A stretch of DNA of 53,907 nt, from contig CAJYAI010000012.1 in assembly GCA_913064725.1 (NCBI GenBank), positions 1-53,907 of the forward strand, read 5' to 3'. The translations under genes were made by a program, and so were the position numbers. Under the pieces are notes generated by a model. The model saw only the letters and a program-made list of their open reading frames with translations, searched no databases and was not told the origin of the DNA. Source of the DNA: an uncultured Alteromonadaceae bacterium (lineage in GTDB: Bacteria; Pseudomonadota; Gammaproteobacteria; Pseudomonadales; Halieaceae). Below are positions 33,634 to 43,470 of this stretch, piece after piece (the first letter of the stretch is position 1; the number at the start of each line of letters is the position of its first letter).

Positions 33634-34983
33634 TTAGCAATCTCCTTTAACGATAAAGTCGTTGATAATGTTTTCCATCAGTTCTTGTTTTCCACTGATC
33701 TGTTGTGGTTCGCCATTTACAGCAGCAATGTCACGTAATGCTTGGAGGTCTAGGTCTCCCTCTTCAAAGCGTTTGCCGTCGCCAGAATCAAAGCTGGTGT
33801 AGCGGCCAAATCGCAACTCGTGGGTTCGCGGATCAGCAAGGACACGATCGGCGATGACAAGGCCGCGTGCGAACGAGTCCATACCGCCGATATGTGCAAT
33901 GAAAAGATCATCGGTGTCCGTCGATTCCCTTCTTAACTTGGCATCGAAATTAAGACCACCACTGCCAAGTCCGCCGCCTTCTAGCACAACCATCATGGCG
34001 TGTACGCTGTCATACAAATCGGAAGGGAATTGGTCGGTGTCCCAGCCATTTTGCGGATCACCTCGATTTGCATCAATTGATCCGAGTAAGCTTGCGTCAC
34101 TAGCCATGCGCAGATCGTGTGCGAATGTATGGCCTGCCAAAGTTGCATGGTTTGCTTCTATGTTCAATTTAAAGTCACCGTCCAATTTGTGGTGCCTTAG
34201 AAAACCTATAACGGTCTGAGAATCAAAATCGTATTGATGTTTCATCGGCTCCATGGGCTTAGGTTCAATCAGAAACGTTCCTGTAAAGCCGTTTGAGCGG
34301 CCATAATCTCTGGCTTTCTCTAGGAACATTGCGAAGTGCTCCAACTCGCGCTTCGTATCTGTATTTTGGAGGCATGCGTATCCCTCTCGACCCCCCCAGA
34401 ATACGTAGTTTTCGCCTCCGAGCTCTATTGTCGCATCGATCGCGGCCTTGACCTGCGATGCTCCGAAGGCCAAAACATCGAAGTTCGGGTTAGTAGCCGC
34501 ACCATTCATGTAACGAGGGTTAGAAAATAGGTTCGCCGTCCCCCAAAGTAATTTCATGCCCGTCGCTTTCTGCCGTTCTTTGGCGAGGTCGACACACGCC
34601 TGCAAGTTTTTTTCTGATTGAGCAACGCTATCGCCTTCCCACGCCATATCAACATCGTGAAAACACCAGTAAGGCACATTGAGTTTTGTAAAAAACTCGA
34701 ATGCGGCGTTCATTTTCTCCGTGGCATTAGCCATGGCATCACCTTGGACCTCCCACGGATGCACGCGTGTGCCGGGACCGAATGGATCAGCACCGGTTGC
34801 ACAAAATGAGTGCCAATAGCAAACAGCAAAACGAAGATGCTCTTCCATTGTTTTTCCTGCAACCACGCGTCCCGGATCATATGTCTTGAACGCTAGAGGA
34901 TTATCAGATCCTGGACCCTCAAATTTTATCTGGTCGATATTTGGAAAATAGGACGTGTCACCTGTGAATACTGTCCGACTCAT
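33634..34983 (-). CDS. xylA: Xylose isomerase
   Basis: 449 aa, the normal size of the class II enzyme. Landmarks are [10 protein letters not shown] (catalytic His and Asp), [33 protein letters not shown] (metal ligands) and [17 protein letters not shown]. It converts D-xylose to D-xylulose in the cytoplasm using divalent metal ions. AGGAT lies before the ATG at 34983. It follows xylB by 23 bp in the same direction, so both are one unit. It converges with the ThuA-DUF1080 gene. Confidence 0.97.
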   Translation of the reverse strand: MSRTVFTGDTSYFPNIDQIKFEGPGSDNPLAFKTYDPGRVVAGKTMEEHLRFAVCYWHSFCATGADPFGPGTRVHPWEVQGDAMANATEKMNAAFEFFTKLNVPYWCFHDVDMAWEGDSVAQSEKNLQACVDLAKERQKATGMKLLWGTANLFSNPRYMNGAATNPNFDVLAFGASQVKAAIDATIELGGENYVFWGGREGYACLQNTDTKRELEHFAMFLEKARDYGRSNGFTGTFLIEPKPMEPMKHQYDFDSQTVIGFLRHHKLDGDFKLNIEANHATLAGHTFAHDLRMASDASLLGSIDANRGDPQNGWDTDQFPSDLYDSVHAMMVVLEGGGLGSGGLNFDAKLRRESTDTDDLFIAHIGGMDSFARGLVIADRVLADPRTHELRFGRYTSFDSGDGKRFEEGDLDLQALRDIAAVNGEPQQISGKQELMENIINDFIVKGDC

Positions 34984-35006
34984 GTTTTATCCTCTTTGTG
35001 TATGGT

Positions 35007-36491
35007 TCAGCCATAGAGCTCAGCGACTTTTTGAGCGCCTCGCTGGTAGGTTTCGTATATATCGCTATAGAAGTTGACGGCAGATACGCTCGGCTCTCGG
35101 CTTAGCGCGGAGTCCGCTTGTAGATGTTCGCTTGTAAGTTTACTCAAGTCATTATTTCTGTTTTCAAGCATTGCGAGAGCCTGCAATGCAGCACCAAAGC
35201 CTGCGCCTTCATTGTTCTTCAGGACCGTGACCGGTGCATTACATATGTCTGCCACCACCTGTCGCCACGTCGCACTATTTGCGCCGCCGCCGGTGAGGAC
35301 GATCTGGTCTGCAGATATGCCAAGTTGAGATAATTCATCTAGACCAAACCTAAGAGCAAATGTTGCGCCCTCAACTGCTGACCGAAGAATATTTTCACTC
35401 CGCATATTGCGTGCATCAAGACCTAAGATACAGCCTTTTGCGTCAGGGAGGTTTGGCGTCCGCTCGCCGTTGAAGTAGGGTAAGGTAATAACGCCTTCAG
35501 CCCCACGGCTTGAGATATTGAGTTGCGCCTCGAAGCTCGCCATGTCTGCCTTTAGCAGATTGCGCATCAACTCGGTGGTTACAGTGCAATTCATAGTGCA
35601 CAGTAACGGTAACCAGTTGCCAGTTGACGAGCAGAAGGCCGCAATATTGCCTTTTTCGTCGATGATTGGCTTGTCCGAACAGGCGTAAACGGTGCCAGAT
35701 GTTCCAAGACTCATGGTGACAACGCCTGCTGTGACATTTCCAGTACCCAAGGCCCCCATCATGTTGTCGCCGCCACCGATCGAAACTGGAACGCCTGGTG
35801 GGAGGCCTACTTCTCTGGCAACTGAAGGTAGTAATTCACCTATCGATTCGTTAGTGAGTTTCGCCTCGGGTAAACACGTTGTTAAATCTCGGTCAGGATC
35901 TATGGCTGCAAGCATTTTCTCAGACCATGTGCGGGTCGTAATGTTCAGGAACCCGGTTCCTGAGGCATCGCCAGCTTCCATACAGCGCTCGCCTGTTAAG
36001 TAAAAATTTAAATAGTCATGCGGTAGCAGAATGGTGTCCATTTGAGCATAAAGGCCCGGATGCGCATTTCTAAACCAGCGGACTTTGGAAGCTGTGTAGC
36101 CCGGTAGAATTGGATTTCCCACCTCTTTGATACAAGCATCGAAGCCACCAAACGCGTCCATGATGGCCTGACACTCGGCGCCCGTGGATGTATCGCACCA
36201 TAATTTGACCGGCGCCTGAACTTCTCCGGCCTTGTTGAGAGGCACAAAGCCATGCTGTTGACCTGATACACCGATCGCAACAACGCCCTGACGCACGCCT
36301 TTTCCGACCTTTTGTAACGCCTGCTTGAGTGCATTTACCCACCAATGCGCTTGTTGCTCTGCAATTCCTGCCTCTGTCTGGTAAATATCAAGCGGTGCAC
36401 TTTCTACAGCGACAACATTGCCTTTTAAGTAGTCATAAAAGACGACCTTGACGCTTTGCGTACCCAGATCAATGCCAAGGACTATCGACAC
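35007..36491 (-). CDS. xylB: Xylulokinase
   Basis: A 494-aa FGGY-family kinase: GIDLGTQSVKVVFYD (ATP site), GVSGQQHGF, WCDTST, LPHDYLNFYLTG (catalytic Asp region), SIGGGDNMMGALGTG and LTGGGANSATWRQVVADI. It phosphorylates D-xylulose to xylulose 5-phosphate for the pentose phosphate pathway. It starts with GTG at 36491, with GAGGGG about 11 bp upstream. It lies between aldose epimerase (101-bp gap) and xylA, which makes xylulose rather than another polyol the likely substrate. Confidence 0.96.
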   Translation of the reverse strand: MSIVLGIDLGTQSVKVVFYDYLKGNVVAVESAPLDIYQTEAGIAEQQAHWWVNALKQALQKVGKGVRQGVVAIGVSGQQHGFVPLNKAGEVQAPVKLWCDTSTGAECQAIMDAFGGFDACIKEVGNPILPGYTASKVRWFRNAHPGLYAQMDTILLPHDYLNFYLTGERCMEAGDASGTGFLNITTRTWSEKMLAAIDPDRDLTTCLPEAKLTNESIGELLPSVAREVGLPPGVPVSIGGGDNMMGALGTGNVTAGVVTMSLGTSGTVYACSDKPIIDEKGNIAAFCSSTGNWLPLLCTMNCTVTTELMRNLLKADMASFEAQLNISSRGAEGVITLPYFNGERTPNLPDAKGCILGLDARNMRSENILRSAVEGATFALRFGLDELSQLGISADQIVLTGGGANSATWRQVVADICNAPVTVLKNNEGAGFGAALQALAMLENRNNDLSKLTSEHLQADSALSREPSVSAVNFYSDIYETYQRGAQKVAELYG

Positions 36492-36509
36492 AGAGTGCTG
36501 CCCCTCTGA

Positions 36510-36539
36510 TTATTATGATAATAAAATATTTTTATTTTA
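36510..36539 (-). promoter_or_regulatory. AT-rich palindromic control region before xylB
   Basis: TTATTATGATAATAA (36510-36524) is a perfect 7+1+7 palindrome, directly followed by the AT-only run to 36539. It lies in the 101-bp gap between the epimerase stop and the xylB GTG, 18 bp before the start codon. An internal promoter for xylBA or a regulator site is likely; which protein binds is unknown. It does not match the CG-centred operator found elsewhere in the locus. Confidence 0.4.
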
Positions 36540-36592
36540 GACCGAAAATCCCAAGATATCCAATGCTCTCGCTCATCTGCACGCCATCAAAG

Positions 36593-37615
36593 TTAGGGGC
36601 GAAAGGAGAGTGGCTCGCGAGGAATAAATTCATAGACCGTACTCTGCTGGTAGACGTCGCCGGGTACTAGTCGCGAAGACGGGAAGGACGATTGATTAGG
36701 CGCATCGGGGAACCCTTGAGCTTCCAGACAGAGGCCGGCGCGCTGCTGAAAAGGTTGAGTGAGGAACTCTCCGGTATAAAACTGAAGTCCAACTTGAGTG
36801 GTGTGCAGGTGCATCGCCAAACCGCTCTGAGGCGACACCAATTCAGCAACCTTACGAAGTTTTCCACCATTATTGTTTAAAACAAAGTTATGGTCATACT
36901 GTCGACCTTGACTAGTCTGTGAACTCGGTGGGCGCAACGCGGTGTGGCGGCGAAGATCGAACCTCGTCGACTCAACCGCAAGAATTTCGCCGGTGGGAAT
37001 CAGCTCATCATCCACTGGCGTTACATGGTCAGCATCAATTTGAATGTCATGTGTGTCGATTAATTGGCGCTGTGTATCGAGATTAAAATAGGCGTGGTTA
37101 GCAATATTGACAACTGTCTCTGAATCGGTTGTTGCTCTGTAATCAATGACTAATGAGTAGTCATCAACTAGCCTGTAGGTGACGGAGACTTCCAATTGCC
37201 CTGGAAAGCCGCCTTCGCCATCGGGAGAGACATAACAAAATTCTACTGCGTCTTTTCCCTCCAGGGCTCGCATCTGCCAAAACTGTCTATCAAAGCCTTC
37301 ACGGCCACCGTGTAAACAATTTCCACCGTCATTAGGGTCAACTGAAAATGTCGTGCCGCCGATCGGGAAGCGCGCATTTCCAATACGGTTTGCAAATCGC
37401 CCTACGGTCGCACCCAGATAGCAGTTATCGTGCAAATAATCGTCAAGGTTTGGGTGGCTTAGTACTGCGTTGACTACCCCGGATTTGGTCGGTACACGAA
37501 TGGAATGGATGCGTGCGCCAATGTTCAGCAGTGTTACTTCCATGCCCGCAGGTGATATGAGCGTTATAGCTTCGATTGGTGTGTTAGAATCTCGCGCCTT
37601 CATTGCATAGTCCAT
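36593..37615 (-). CDS. galM: Aldose 1-epimerase (mutarotase)
   Basis: A 340-aa GalM-fold protein with GATVGRFANRIGNARF, the NHAYFNL segment (catalytic His) and LEAQGFPDAPN (catalytic Glu). It interconverts alpha and beta anomers of free aldoses, here probably xylose or glucose released in the periplasm or cytosol. There is no signal peptide. Start may be the first Met (37615) or MKARDS four codons later. It heads the epimerase-xylB-xylA series and is divergent from the LacI-type regulator (122-bp gap). Confidence 0.93.
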   Translation of the reverse strand: MDYAMKARDSNTPIEAITLISPAGMEVTLLNIGARIHSIRVPTKSGVVNAVLSHPNLDDYLHDNCYLGATVGRFANRIGNARFPIGGTTFSVDPNDGGNCLHGGREGFDRQFWQMRALEGKDAVEFCYVSPDGEGGFPGQLEVSVTYRLVDDYSLVIDYRATTDSETVVNIANHAYFNLDTQRQLIDTHDIQIDADHVTPVDDELIPTGEILAVESTRFDLRRHTALRPPSSQTSQGRQYDHNFVLNNNGGKLRKVAELVSPQSGLAMHLHTTQVGLQFYTGEFLTQPFQQRAGLCLEAQGFPDAPNQSSFPSSRLVPGDVYQQSTVYEFIPREPLSFRP

Positions 37616-37737
37616 TGACGAACGGTCGAATTTCTTAACATTGTATCGCCAGTTACTGTGTGCGGCAAAAATATACTCATCAGCCCTAGAGGCTCAATCT
37701 ATAGCCAAGGCCAACCTATGCCATTTCGGAACAACTC

Positions 37738-38772
37738 GTGAATAACGTGCGTGATGCCTCTATTAAAGATGTTGCGCGGCTTGCAGGTGTGTCGATTGCA
37801 ACTGTGTCTCGATGTATGAACTTTCCTGAAAAAGTCAGCGAAAAAACGCGCTTGAAGGTTCAGGCCGCGATTTACAATACAGGTTATTCACCGAACACCT
37901 TAGCTCAAAGTTTTCGACGTGGTCACACGAATATTATTATGGTGGTGTTACCTTCTGTCGGCGATCCGTTTTTCTCCGCGGTGATGCGTGGCATTCGGGT
38001 CGCGGCACGGGCAAAGGGTTACTCTGTCATTTTTGAAGATACCCAGTTCAACAAAATGACGGACGACGATTTAGGCACAATGCTTGTTTCTAATCAGATA
38101 GACGGAATAATTTTACTAGCAAGCATATCGCCTTTTGGTAACGAAATTTTGTCATCAAATAGTAAGCGCTCCGTGCCTGTTGTCATAGGCTGCGAGACCG
38201 TGTCACCTGAATTAGCCGATTTCCCGAGTGTCCACATTGATAATATTTCTGCTGCAAAAGAGGCTACGAATTATCTGATTTCACAAGGGCATGAGCGGAT
38301 TGCCATGATATGCGGACAGGCGTCATCACTTTTGACAAAGGACAGGGAATATGGATATCGGGTGGCGATGAAAAAAGCCAAATTACCGATAGAAGATGGC
38401 TGGATTATTGATGGTGACCTCACAATTTTGGGCGCAAGAACAGCTACTCGGAATTTAATGAATCACGTTTATAGACCAACCGCGATTTTTTGCGCGAATG
38501 ATGAAATGGCAATCGGTTGTATTCATGAAATTAAAGCCGCGGGACTGCAGGTTCCGGGTGATATATCAATCGTAGGTTTCGATGATATTCGATATGCAGA
38601 AGTTACAGCGCCGCCGCTGACGACCATCAGCCAGCCCGCCGAGGAGATCGGTGAGCGGGTAATGTACCGACTGTCTCGCTGTATTGATGCAGAGGATGAC
38701 GCAACTTTGGGGCCCGAGATTGTGCCACACAAATTGGTCATCAGGCAGTCTGTGGCTAAACGAGTCAGCTAG
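37738..38772 (+). CDS. LacI/GalR family transcriptional regulator
   Basis: 344 aa. The N-terminal HTH reads IKDVARLAGVSIATVSRCMN with the hinge helix near SPNTLAQSFR. A periplasmic-binding-protein-like sugar domain follows, with CANDEMAIGC and SIVGFDDIRYAE. It should bind CG-centred palindromes and release on a sugar signal. The start is GTG at 37738. It is divergent from galM-xylBA, and sites of matching type occur at 24528, 28213 and 41672. It is the only LacI-type gene in the window and so the best candidate regulator of those units. Effector unknown; a xylose-related sugar is likely. Confidence 0.93.
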   Translation: MNNVRDASIKDVARLAGVSIATVSRCMNFPEKVSEKTRLKVQAAIYNTGYSPNTLAQSFRRGHTNIIMVVLPSVGDPFFSAVMRGIRVAARAKGYSVIFEDTQFNKMTDDDLGTMLVSNQIDGIILLASISPFGNEILSSNSKRSVPVVIGCETVSPELADFPSVHIDNISAAKEATNYLISQGHERIAMICGQASSLLTKDREYGYRVAMKKAKLPIEDGWIIDGDLTILGARTATRNLMNHVYRPTAIFCANDEMAIGCIHEIKAAGLQVPGDISIVGFDDIRYAEVTAPPLTTISQPAEEIGERVMYRLSRCIDAEDDATLGPEIVPHKLVIRQSVAKRVS

Positions 38773-38799
38773 TTTTTCTTCGTCAAGCAGATTACGGCC

Positions 38800-40140
38800 T
38801 TAAAAGCCCTTGAGACGCAAAGGTTGAGCCTTCTTCCATTCGTCTTGGTCGACGCTTCGACGTCTTTGAGTAAAGACGAAAGTTCCGTTTTTATTGGCGG
38901 CAACGATATCAGGTAGGCCGTCGGCATTCAGGTCTCCGGAGACTAGCTGGCGACCGATACCTGCATCGTCATCAACCTTATGGGGAACATATTCTGCGCT
39001 GCCATCACTTTTTCGCGTCAGTCGAAAATAATAGATCACGGGATCTTCTCGAGCACCTTCATCGGCGAAGTCGTGCGCTCGGTAGGTTTTACCAGTGACA
39101 ATATCCTTAAGACCGTCACCATCTATATCGACAAGATCAACAGCGTGGAGCTGGGAAAATTGAACCCCATAAGGGTTGTCAGTATTTTCCGCTTGTTTGC
39201 TCATAATAATATGTTCTTTAAAGGTGATCTCGTCATCTTTTCGGACTTGTTCATACCAGCTCAAACCCCAACCATGTGCGTCTAGGCTGGTAATAATATC
39301 GTTCAATCCGTCGCCATTTACGTCATATGCGTACATATCGCCGCCACCGTTTAAGCTCGCGTACGCATTATCGCCCGCCCTATTCACGAACGGGTATTGG
39401 TGATACTGCCAATCCTCGCCAAATTGGAGGGAGGCTGGTTGCTGCATCCACCCATCTCCGATTATGTAATCGTGGCGTCCGTCGCCGTCTATATCGCCAA
39501 AACCGAGGCCGTGAGTATAGTGATGAATGACGTTTTCATGGGTTGATATGGGGTGAAAAATCCAGGGTAGCGTCGGTGCTACAGGATTGGGTGAGACATA
39601 GCCATAATGTTCATCGTAGGCCATCAGCAGCTCAGGCTCTCCATCGCCAGTAATGTCGCCAAAAGTCGGTGCTTCGTTCTTAACAGCATTTATAACGAAG
39701 TGGCGCGTCCAGTGCTCAGGTTGCTCTGGGCCCGGACCATTGAAAGATTTACCTGGGTTCTCATACCAGTAAGCTGGCGTGTTGGGTAGTCCTACTGTCA
39801 AAACATCGGGCCAACCGTCTTTATTGATGTCCGATACGAATGAAAAGAAATTATCGTTCGAATAATACCCACGGGAATAAGTACCCACTTTAGTCGGGGC
39901 AACAGGGGGATAATATTCGTAAAGGTGTTTGAAGTCGGGTCCCAGCCACAAATGTGGTCCACTGACGACATCCATGTGGCCATCTTGGTTGAAGTCGCCA
40001 TAACTTGCACCTTCTGACCAATAGACGGAATGCAGCTGCTGTTTATCAAACTCACGAATAACAAACTCGTCCGCTTGCGCGACTGCGGGGAAGAATAAGT
40101 AGATAGCAATCAGCGCTAGGGCGCCGCGACCTCTGTTCAT
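38800..40140 (-). CDS. Secreted FG-GAP/VCBS beta-propeller protein (copy B)
   Basis: A 446-aa protein with a signal peptide ending AVAQA. It contains FG-GAP-type blades with Ca-binding loops such as DFNQDGHMD, DINKDGWPD, DVNGDGLND, DIDGDGLKD and DLNADGLPD. It is a clear paralogue of the next gene upstream; long blocks are identical (for example DVLTVGLPNTPAYWYENPGK). Such propellers serve in cell-surface carbohydrate binding, and some polysaccharide lyases share this fold. No known lyase or hydrolase signature is recognised. It is second in a pair, 43 bp after copy A, and converges with the LacI gene. Confidence 0.88.
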   Translation of the reverse strand: MNRGRGALALIAIYLFFPAVAQADEFVIREFDKQQLHSVYWSEGASYGDFNQDGHMDVVSGPHLWLGPDFKHLYEYYPPVAPTKVGTYSRGYYSNDNFFSFVSDINKDGWPDVLTVGLPNTPAYWYENPGKSFNGPGPEQPEHWTRHFVINAVKNEAPTFGDITGDGEPELLMAYDEHYGYVSPNPVAPTLPWIFHPISTHENVIHHYTHGLGFGDIDGDGRHDYIIGDGWMQQPASLQFGEDWQYHQYPFVNRAGDNAYASLNGGGDMYAYDVNGDGLNDIITSLDAHGWGLSWYEQVRKDDEITFKEHIIMSKQAENTDNPYGVQFSQLHAVDLVDIDGDGLKDIVTGKTYRAHDFADEGAREDPVIYYFRLTRKSDGSAEYVPHKVDDDAGIGRQLVSGDLNADGLPDIVAANKNGTFVFTQRRRSVDQDEWKKAQPLRLKGF

Positions 40141-40183
40141 CTTAATACCTCAGTTTTATGGGGCCAGTGATTAATAGTAACCA

Positions 40184-41542
40184 CTAGTTTTTAAACTTTA
40201 CAATGTGGGCCGGCTGCGCCTCTTCCCACTCCTGCTGATTGACCTTTCGCACCCTTTGCGTGAAGGCAAAAGCTCCGTTTTTATTACCGACTACAAAGTC
40301 GACGAGCTCATCTCCATTCAGATCACCGCTGACCAATTGCCTACCTATACCGGCCTGATCGTCGATTAAGTGAGGGACAAATTCTACCGTGCCATCATCT
40401 TGACGCGTCAGTCGGAAATAATAGATGACAGGTGCCTGTCGGGATCCTTCGTCACCGAAGTCATGAGCTCGGTAGGTCTTGCCAGTCAAAATGTCTTTCA
40501 GACCGTCGCCGTCAATATCGACAAGCTCGACTGCGTGAAGCTGCGAAAACTGAACTCCGTACGGGTTGTCGGTATTCTCCGCTTGAGCGCTCATAATAGC
40601 GTGTTCGATGAAGGTAATCTCATCACCATTTCGGACCTGCTCAAACCAACTTAAGCCCCAACCATGTGCGTCTTTACTAGTAATCACATCGTTGAGCCCA
40701 TCGCCGTTCACGTCATAGGCATACATATTACCGCCGCCAGTGAAACAGCAGAAGACGGGGTTTGTCTTTCGATTAACGAAAGGGAAGGGGTGAAACTCCC
40801 AATCCTCACCAAATTGAAGGGATGCCGGCTGTCGCATCCATCCATCTCCTGTTATGTAATCTGCTCGATTGTCACCGTCAATATCACCAATCCCCATGCC
40901 GTGGGTGTAGTGATGAATTACCTCTTCGTGAGTAGAAATGGGGTGGAAAATCCACGGAAGCTTTGGACTAACAGGGTTTGGCGACACATACCCGTAATGC
41001 TTATCGTAGGCGGTAAGCAGTTCAGGCTGCCCATCTCCGGTAAGGTCCACAAAATCAGGTGCCTCGTTTTTTACAGCGTTCGTAACAAAGTGCTTCTCCC
41101 AATGGACTGGTTTGTCCGGCGCCTTGCCACCAAAAGACTTGCCCGGGTTCTCGTACCAGTAGGCCGGGGTGTTGGGAAGTCCCACGGTCAGAACATCAAG
41201 CCAGCCGTCTCCGTTGATATCTGAAGGGAATGAAAAAAAGTTGTCCAGAGAGTAGTACGAAAAGTCACTCGGATTCCGTCTTGTCGGTGCCACCGCTGGA
41301 TAGAATTCGTGACGAAACCCTTCCCTTCGATCGAAATTCGGTCCCAGAAATATATTTGGTCCACTGACGATATCCGGATGATCGTCATTATTAAAATCAC
41401 CAATCGCGGCGCCTTCAGACCAATAGATCGGCGTCATTTCTTGTTTTTGAAAGTCACGAATAATGTAGTCGCCAGCGTGCACGCCCGCGCTCAAGGCCAT
41501 ATAGATAAAACTCAAGGTTACGATGGTAAGAGTTCGATTCAT
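40184..41542 (-). CDS. Secreted FG-GAP/VCBS beta-propeller protein (copy A)
   Basis: A 452-aa protein with a signal peptide ending GVHA. It has the same blade order and Ca-binding loops as copy B (DFNNDDHPD, DINGDGWLD, DIDGDNRAD, DVNGDGLND, DIDGDGLKD). Differences cluster near the N terminus and around residue 250 (FVNRKTNPVFCCFTGGG here, where copy B has FVNRAGDNAYASLNGGG); the Cys pair is unique to this copy. It is the first gene of the pair. An operator-like site lies 130 bp upstream (41672-41685). Its place in the sugar locus suggests a role in substrate capture or breakdown; this is inference. Confidence 0.88.
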   Translation of the reverse strand: MNRTLTIVTLSFIYMALSAGVHAGDYIIRDFQKQEMTPIYWSEGAAIGDFNNDDHPDIVSGPNIFLGPNFDRREGFRHEFYPAVAPTRRNPSDFSYYSLDNFFSFPSDINGDGWLDVLTVGLPNTPAYWYENPGKSFGGKAPDKPVHWEKHFVTNAVKNEAPDFVDLTGDGQPELLTAYDKHYGYVSPNPVSPKLPWIFHPISTHEEVIHHYTHGMGIGDIDGDNRADYITGDGWMRQPASLQFGEDWEFHPFPFVNRKTNPVFCCFTGGGNMYAYDVNGDGLNDVITSKDAHGWGLSWFEQVRNGDEITFIEHAIMSAQAENTDNPYGVQFSQLHAVELVDIDGDGLKDILTGKTYRAHDFGDEGSRQAPVIYYFRLTRQDDGTVEFVPHLIDDQAGIGRQLVSGDLNGDELVDFVVGNKNGAFAFTQRVRKVNQQEWEEAQPAHIVKFKN

Positions 41543-41886
41543 CTTGTTACCTCATCTAGCTTCGCACTTTGGTAGCACCGAGTGCTTATGCAAAGCCCTC
41601 GTTGGCAGCCAATGATTCAGAAAAAGTGCTTCGTTGTTTGCATAAACTCTATGCATGATTTTTATTAGTAGTGAAAACGATTTCATCCACTCTATCGTAA
41701 GTCCCCTGTAGGCTGCAAACTTCTACTCGAACACGGGGATGCACCAGATAATGACCCCGTGTCGGGCGGAGGGTCTGACCTCTTTAGTGATATTCACTAT
41801 TGAACGGCACGCGTTTCACATCCCACATGCGCTCGAAAAGCCGCTGAGGTCTCTGTCTTTTCTTTTTACTGAACTTGGAGAGAGCG
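41543..41886. other. Intergenic region between FG-GAP pair and sugar porter
   Basis: 344 bp without a convincing gene. It holds the operator-like site at 41672-41685 and a TGCAT/ATGCA inverted repeat near 41639-41655. It should contain the minus-strand promoter for the FG-GAP pair. No clear terminator for the sugar porter is seen. Confidence 0.5.
41672..41685. promoter_or_regulatory. Putative LacI-family operator, copy 3 (FG-GAP pair)
   Basis: TGAAAACGATTTCA, 12 of 14 positions palindromic, with central CG. It is the best match of the three sites to TGAAA-N-CG-N-TTTCA. It is 130 bp upstream of the minus-strand FG-GAP start at 41542. Confidence 0.55.
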
Positions 41887-43296
41887 TTATAGCCCAACTC
41901 GTCCCTCGGACATCTGCTCAAGATCCAGCCCTCGACTCTCACCAACATAGCGCAGAACAAAAATAAGGCTCATGCCTGCACCGATCGCGTAGATGCCGTA
42001 TGTGATGGCCAGTCCAATTGACTCCAAGAAGATGGGAAAGGTCATTGTTACGGCAAAATTTGCGGTCCACTGTGCGAGTCCAGCCAGCGCCAGCGCAGAC
42101 CCTCGAAGTGCATTTGGAAACATTTCGCCTAACAGCACCCACATTATGGGCCCCCATGAAAAATTAAAACAAAATACAAACGCATTGGCCGCTACTAGCG
42201 CAGTGATACCTTGCGATGGCGCAAGCAATAGCTGACCGGACTGGTCAAGAGCGCCGCCTAGGAATGTCGCTGAAACTACTGTCAGCGAGAGTGCCATCCC
42301 CGTGCTACCAACCAAAAGTAAGGGTCTTCTGCCGACACGATCTACCAACGCCACTGCGATTAGGCAGGCAAGAATACTGATGCCACCGCTGGCAACATTT
42401 ATGAGCAGCGCATCGGACTCTGTAAAGCCAACTGACTGCCATAAAATAGCCCCATAATAAAAGACCACGTTGATCCCAGAGATTTGCTGCAGAACCGCCA
42501 TGCTAATGCCAATCCAGATGATGGGTTTTAGTAATCGTGCGGAATCGAGGCAGTCACTCAGTGCCGGAGACGAGTGGTTTTCAATCGATACGCGTATAGC
42601 CTCAATTTTTTGTGTGGGATGTTCTTCGCCCACTTGCTCTAAAACAGACATCGCTTCAGCATCTCGCTTTGAAGACACCAAGTAACGGGGGCTCTCAGGG
42701 ATCGTTAGTAATAGCAACCCGAAGGCGGATGCGGGAATAATCTCCGCCCAGAACATCCAACGCCATGCCTCATATCCCCACAACCAAACATCGAGTGAGC
42801 TTCCGGCGACATTAGCGACGGTATAGTTAGACAAAAAAGAAGCAAACAGTCCGCTAATAATTGCGATTTGCTGCAGCGTAGCTAACGACCCTCGAACCTG
42901 TGAGGGGGCTATTTCGCTGATATAGGCTGGGCAAATAATGCTGGCCGCACCGACCGCAAGCCCGCCAATAATCCGGTAAAGCACAAACTCAGATGATGTA
43001 TCCGAAATCCCTGACCCCCAGGCACTCAAAAGAAAGAGTGCTGCAGCTAGAGACATAACCTTACGACGGCCCCACCGATCAGCTAATTGACCGGCAATGA
43101 AGGCGCCTACAGCACAACCCAGAAGCATCGATGCAACATTAAAACCGGTGCCAATTCGATCCGAATTAAATGCAGTTTGAAGGCCTCCGACTGTCCCATT
43201 AATGACTCCACTGTCGAAACCAAATAAAAAACCTCCGATTGCGGCGATGACACTCAAACGAATAACGCTGGAGAGATTACCGACCTTATGCTTCAT
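41887..43296 (-). CDS. MFS sugar porter (XylE/GalP-like)
   Basis: A 469-aa 12-TM sugar porter with GFDSGVINGTVGGL in TM1, DRWGRRKV after TM2, PESPRYLV near 215 and DRVGRRPLLLVG near 320. These are sugar-porter family signatures. It should move a monosaccharide, probably xylose given xylA/xylB nearby, with protons across the inner membrane. It is transcribed toward the FG-GAP pair and is divergent from the GPH symporter (174-bp gap). Confidence 0.93.
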   Translation of the reverse strand: MKHKVGNLSSVIRLSVIAAIGGFLFGFDSGVINGTVGGLQTAFNSDRIGTGFNVASMLLGCAVGAFIAGQLADRWGRRKVMSLAAALFLLSAWGSGISDTSSEFVLYRIIGGLAVGAASIICPAYISEIAPSQVRGSLATLQQIAIISGLFASFLSNYTVANVAGSSLDVWLWGYEAWRWMFWAEIIPASAFGLLLLTIPESPRYLVSSKRDAEAMSVLEQVGEEHPTQKIEAIRVSIENHSSPALSDCLDSARLLKPIIWIGISMAVLQQISGINVVFYYGAILWQSVGFTESDALLINVASGGISILACLIAVALVDRVGRRPLLLVGSTGMALSLTVVSATFLGGALDQSGQLLLAPSQGITALVAANAFVFCFNFSWGPIMWVLLGEMFPNALRGSALALAGLAQWTANFAVTMTFPIFLESIGLAITYGIYAIGAGMSLIFVLRYVGESRGLDLEQMSEGRVGL

Positions 43297-43470
43297 TTTT
43301 CCAACCCTCTGTTACGCTCTATTTCTCCAGCTTCTTGTTGGTTCGAATTGCTCTTGATGAGCAGCGATTATTTGCAGGTGCTGGTAGAGTGCCCGTACGG
43401 TAACGAGTAGGCGATGACTAGCCCTAACCCGAATCACGGTAAAACAGTAACACGAGGAAAGGCAATCTAA

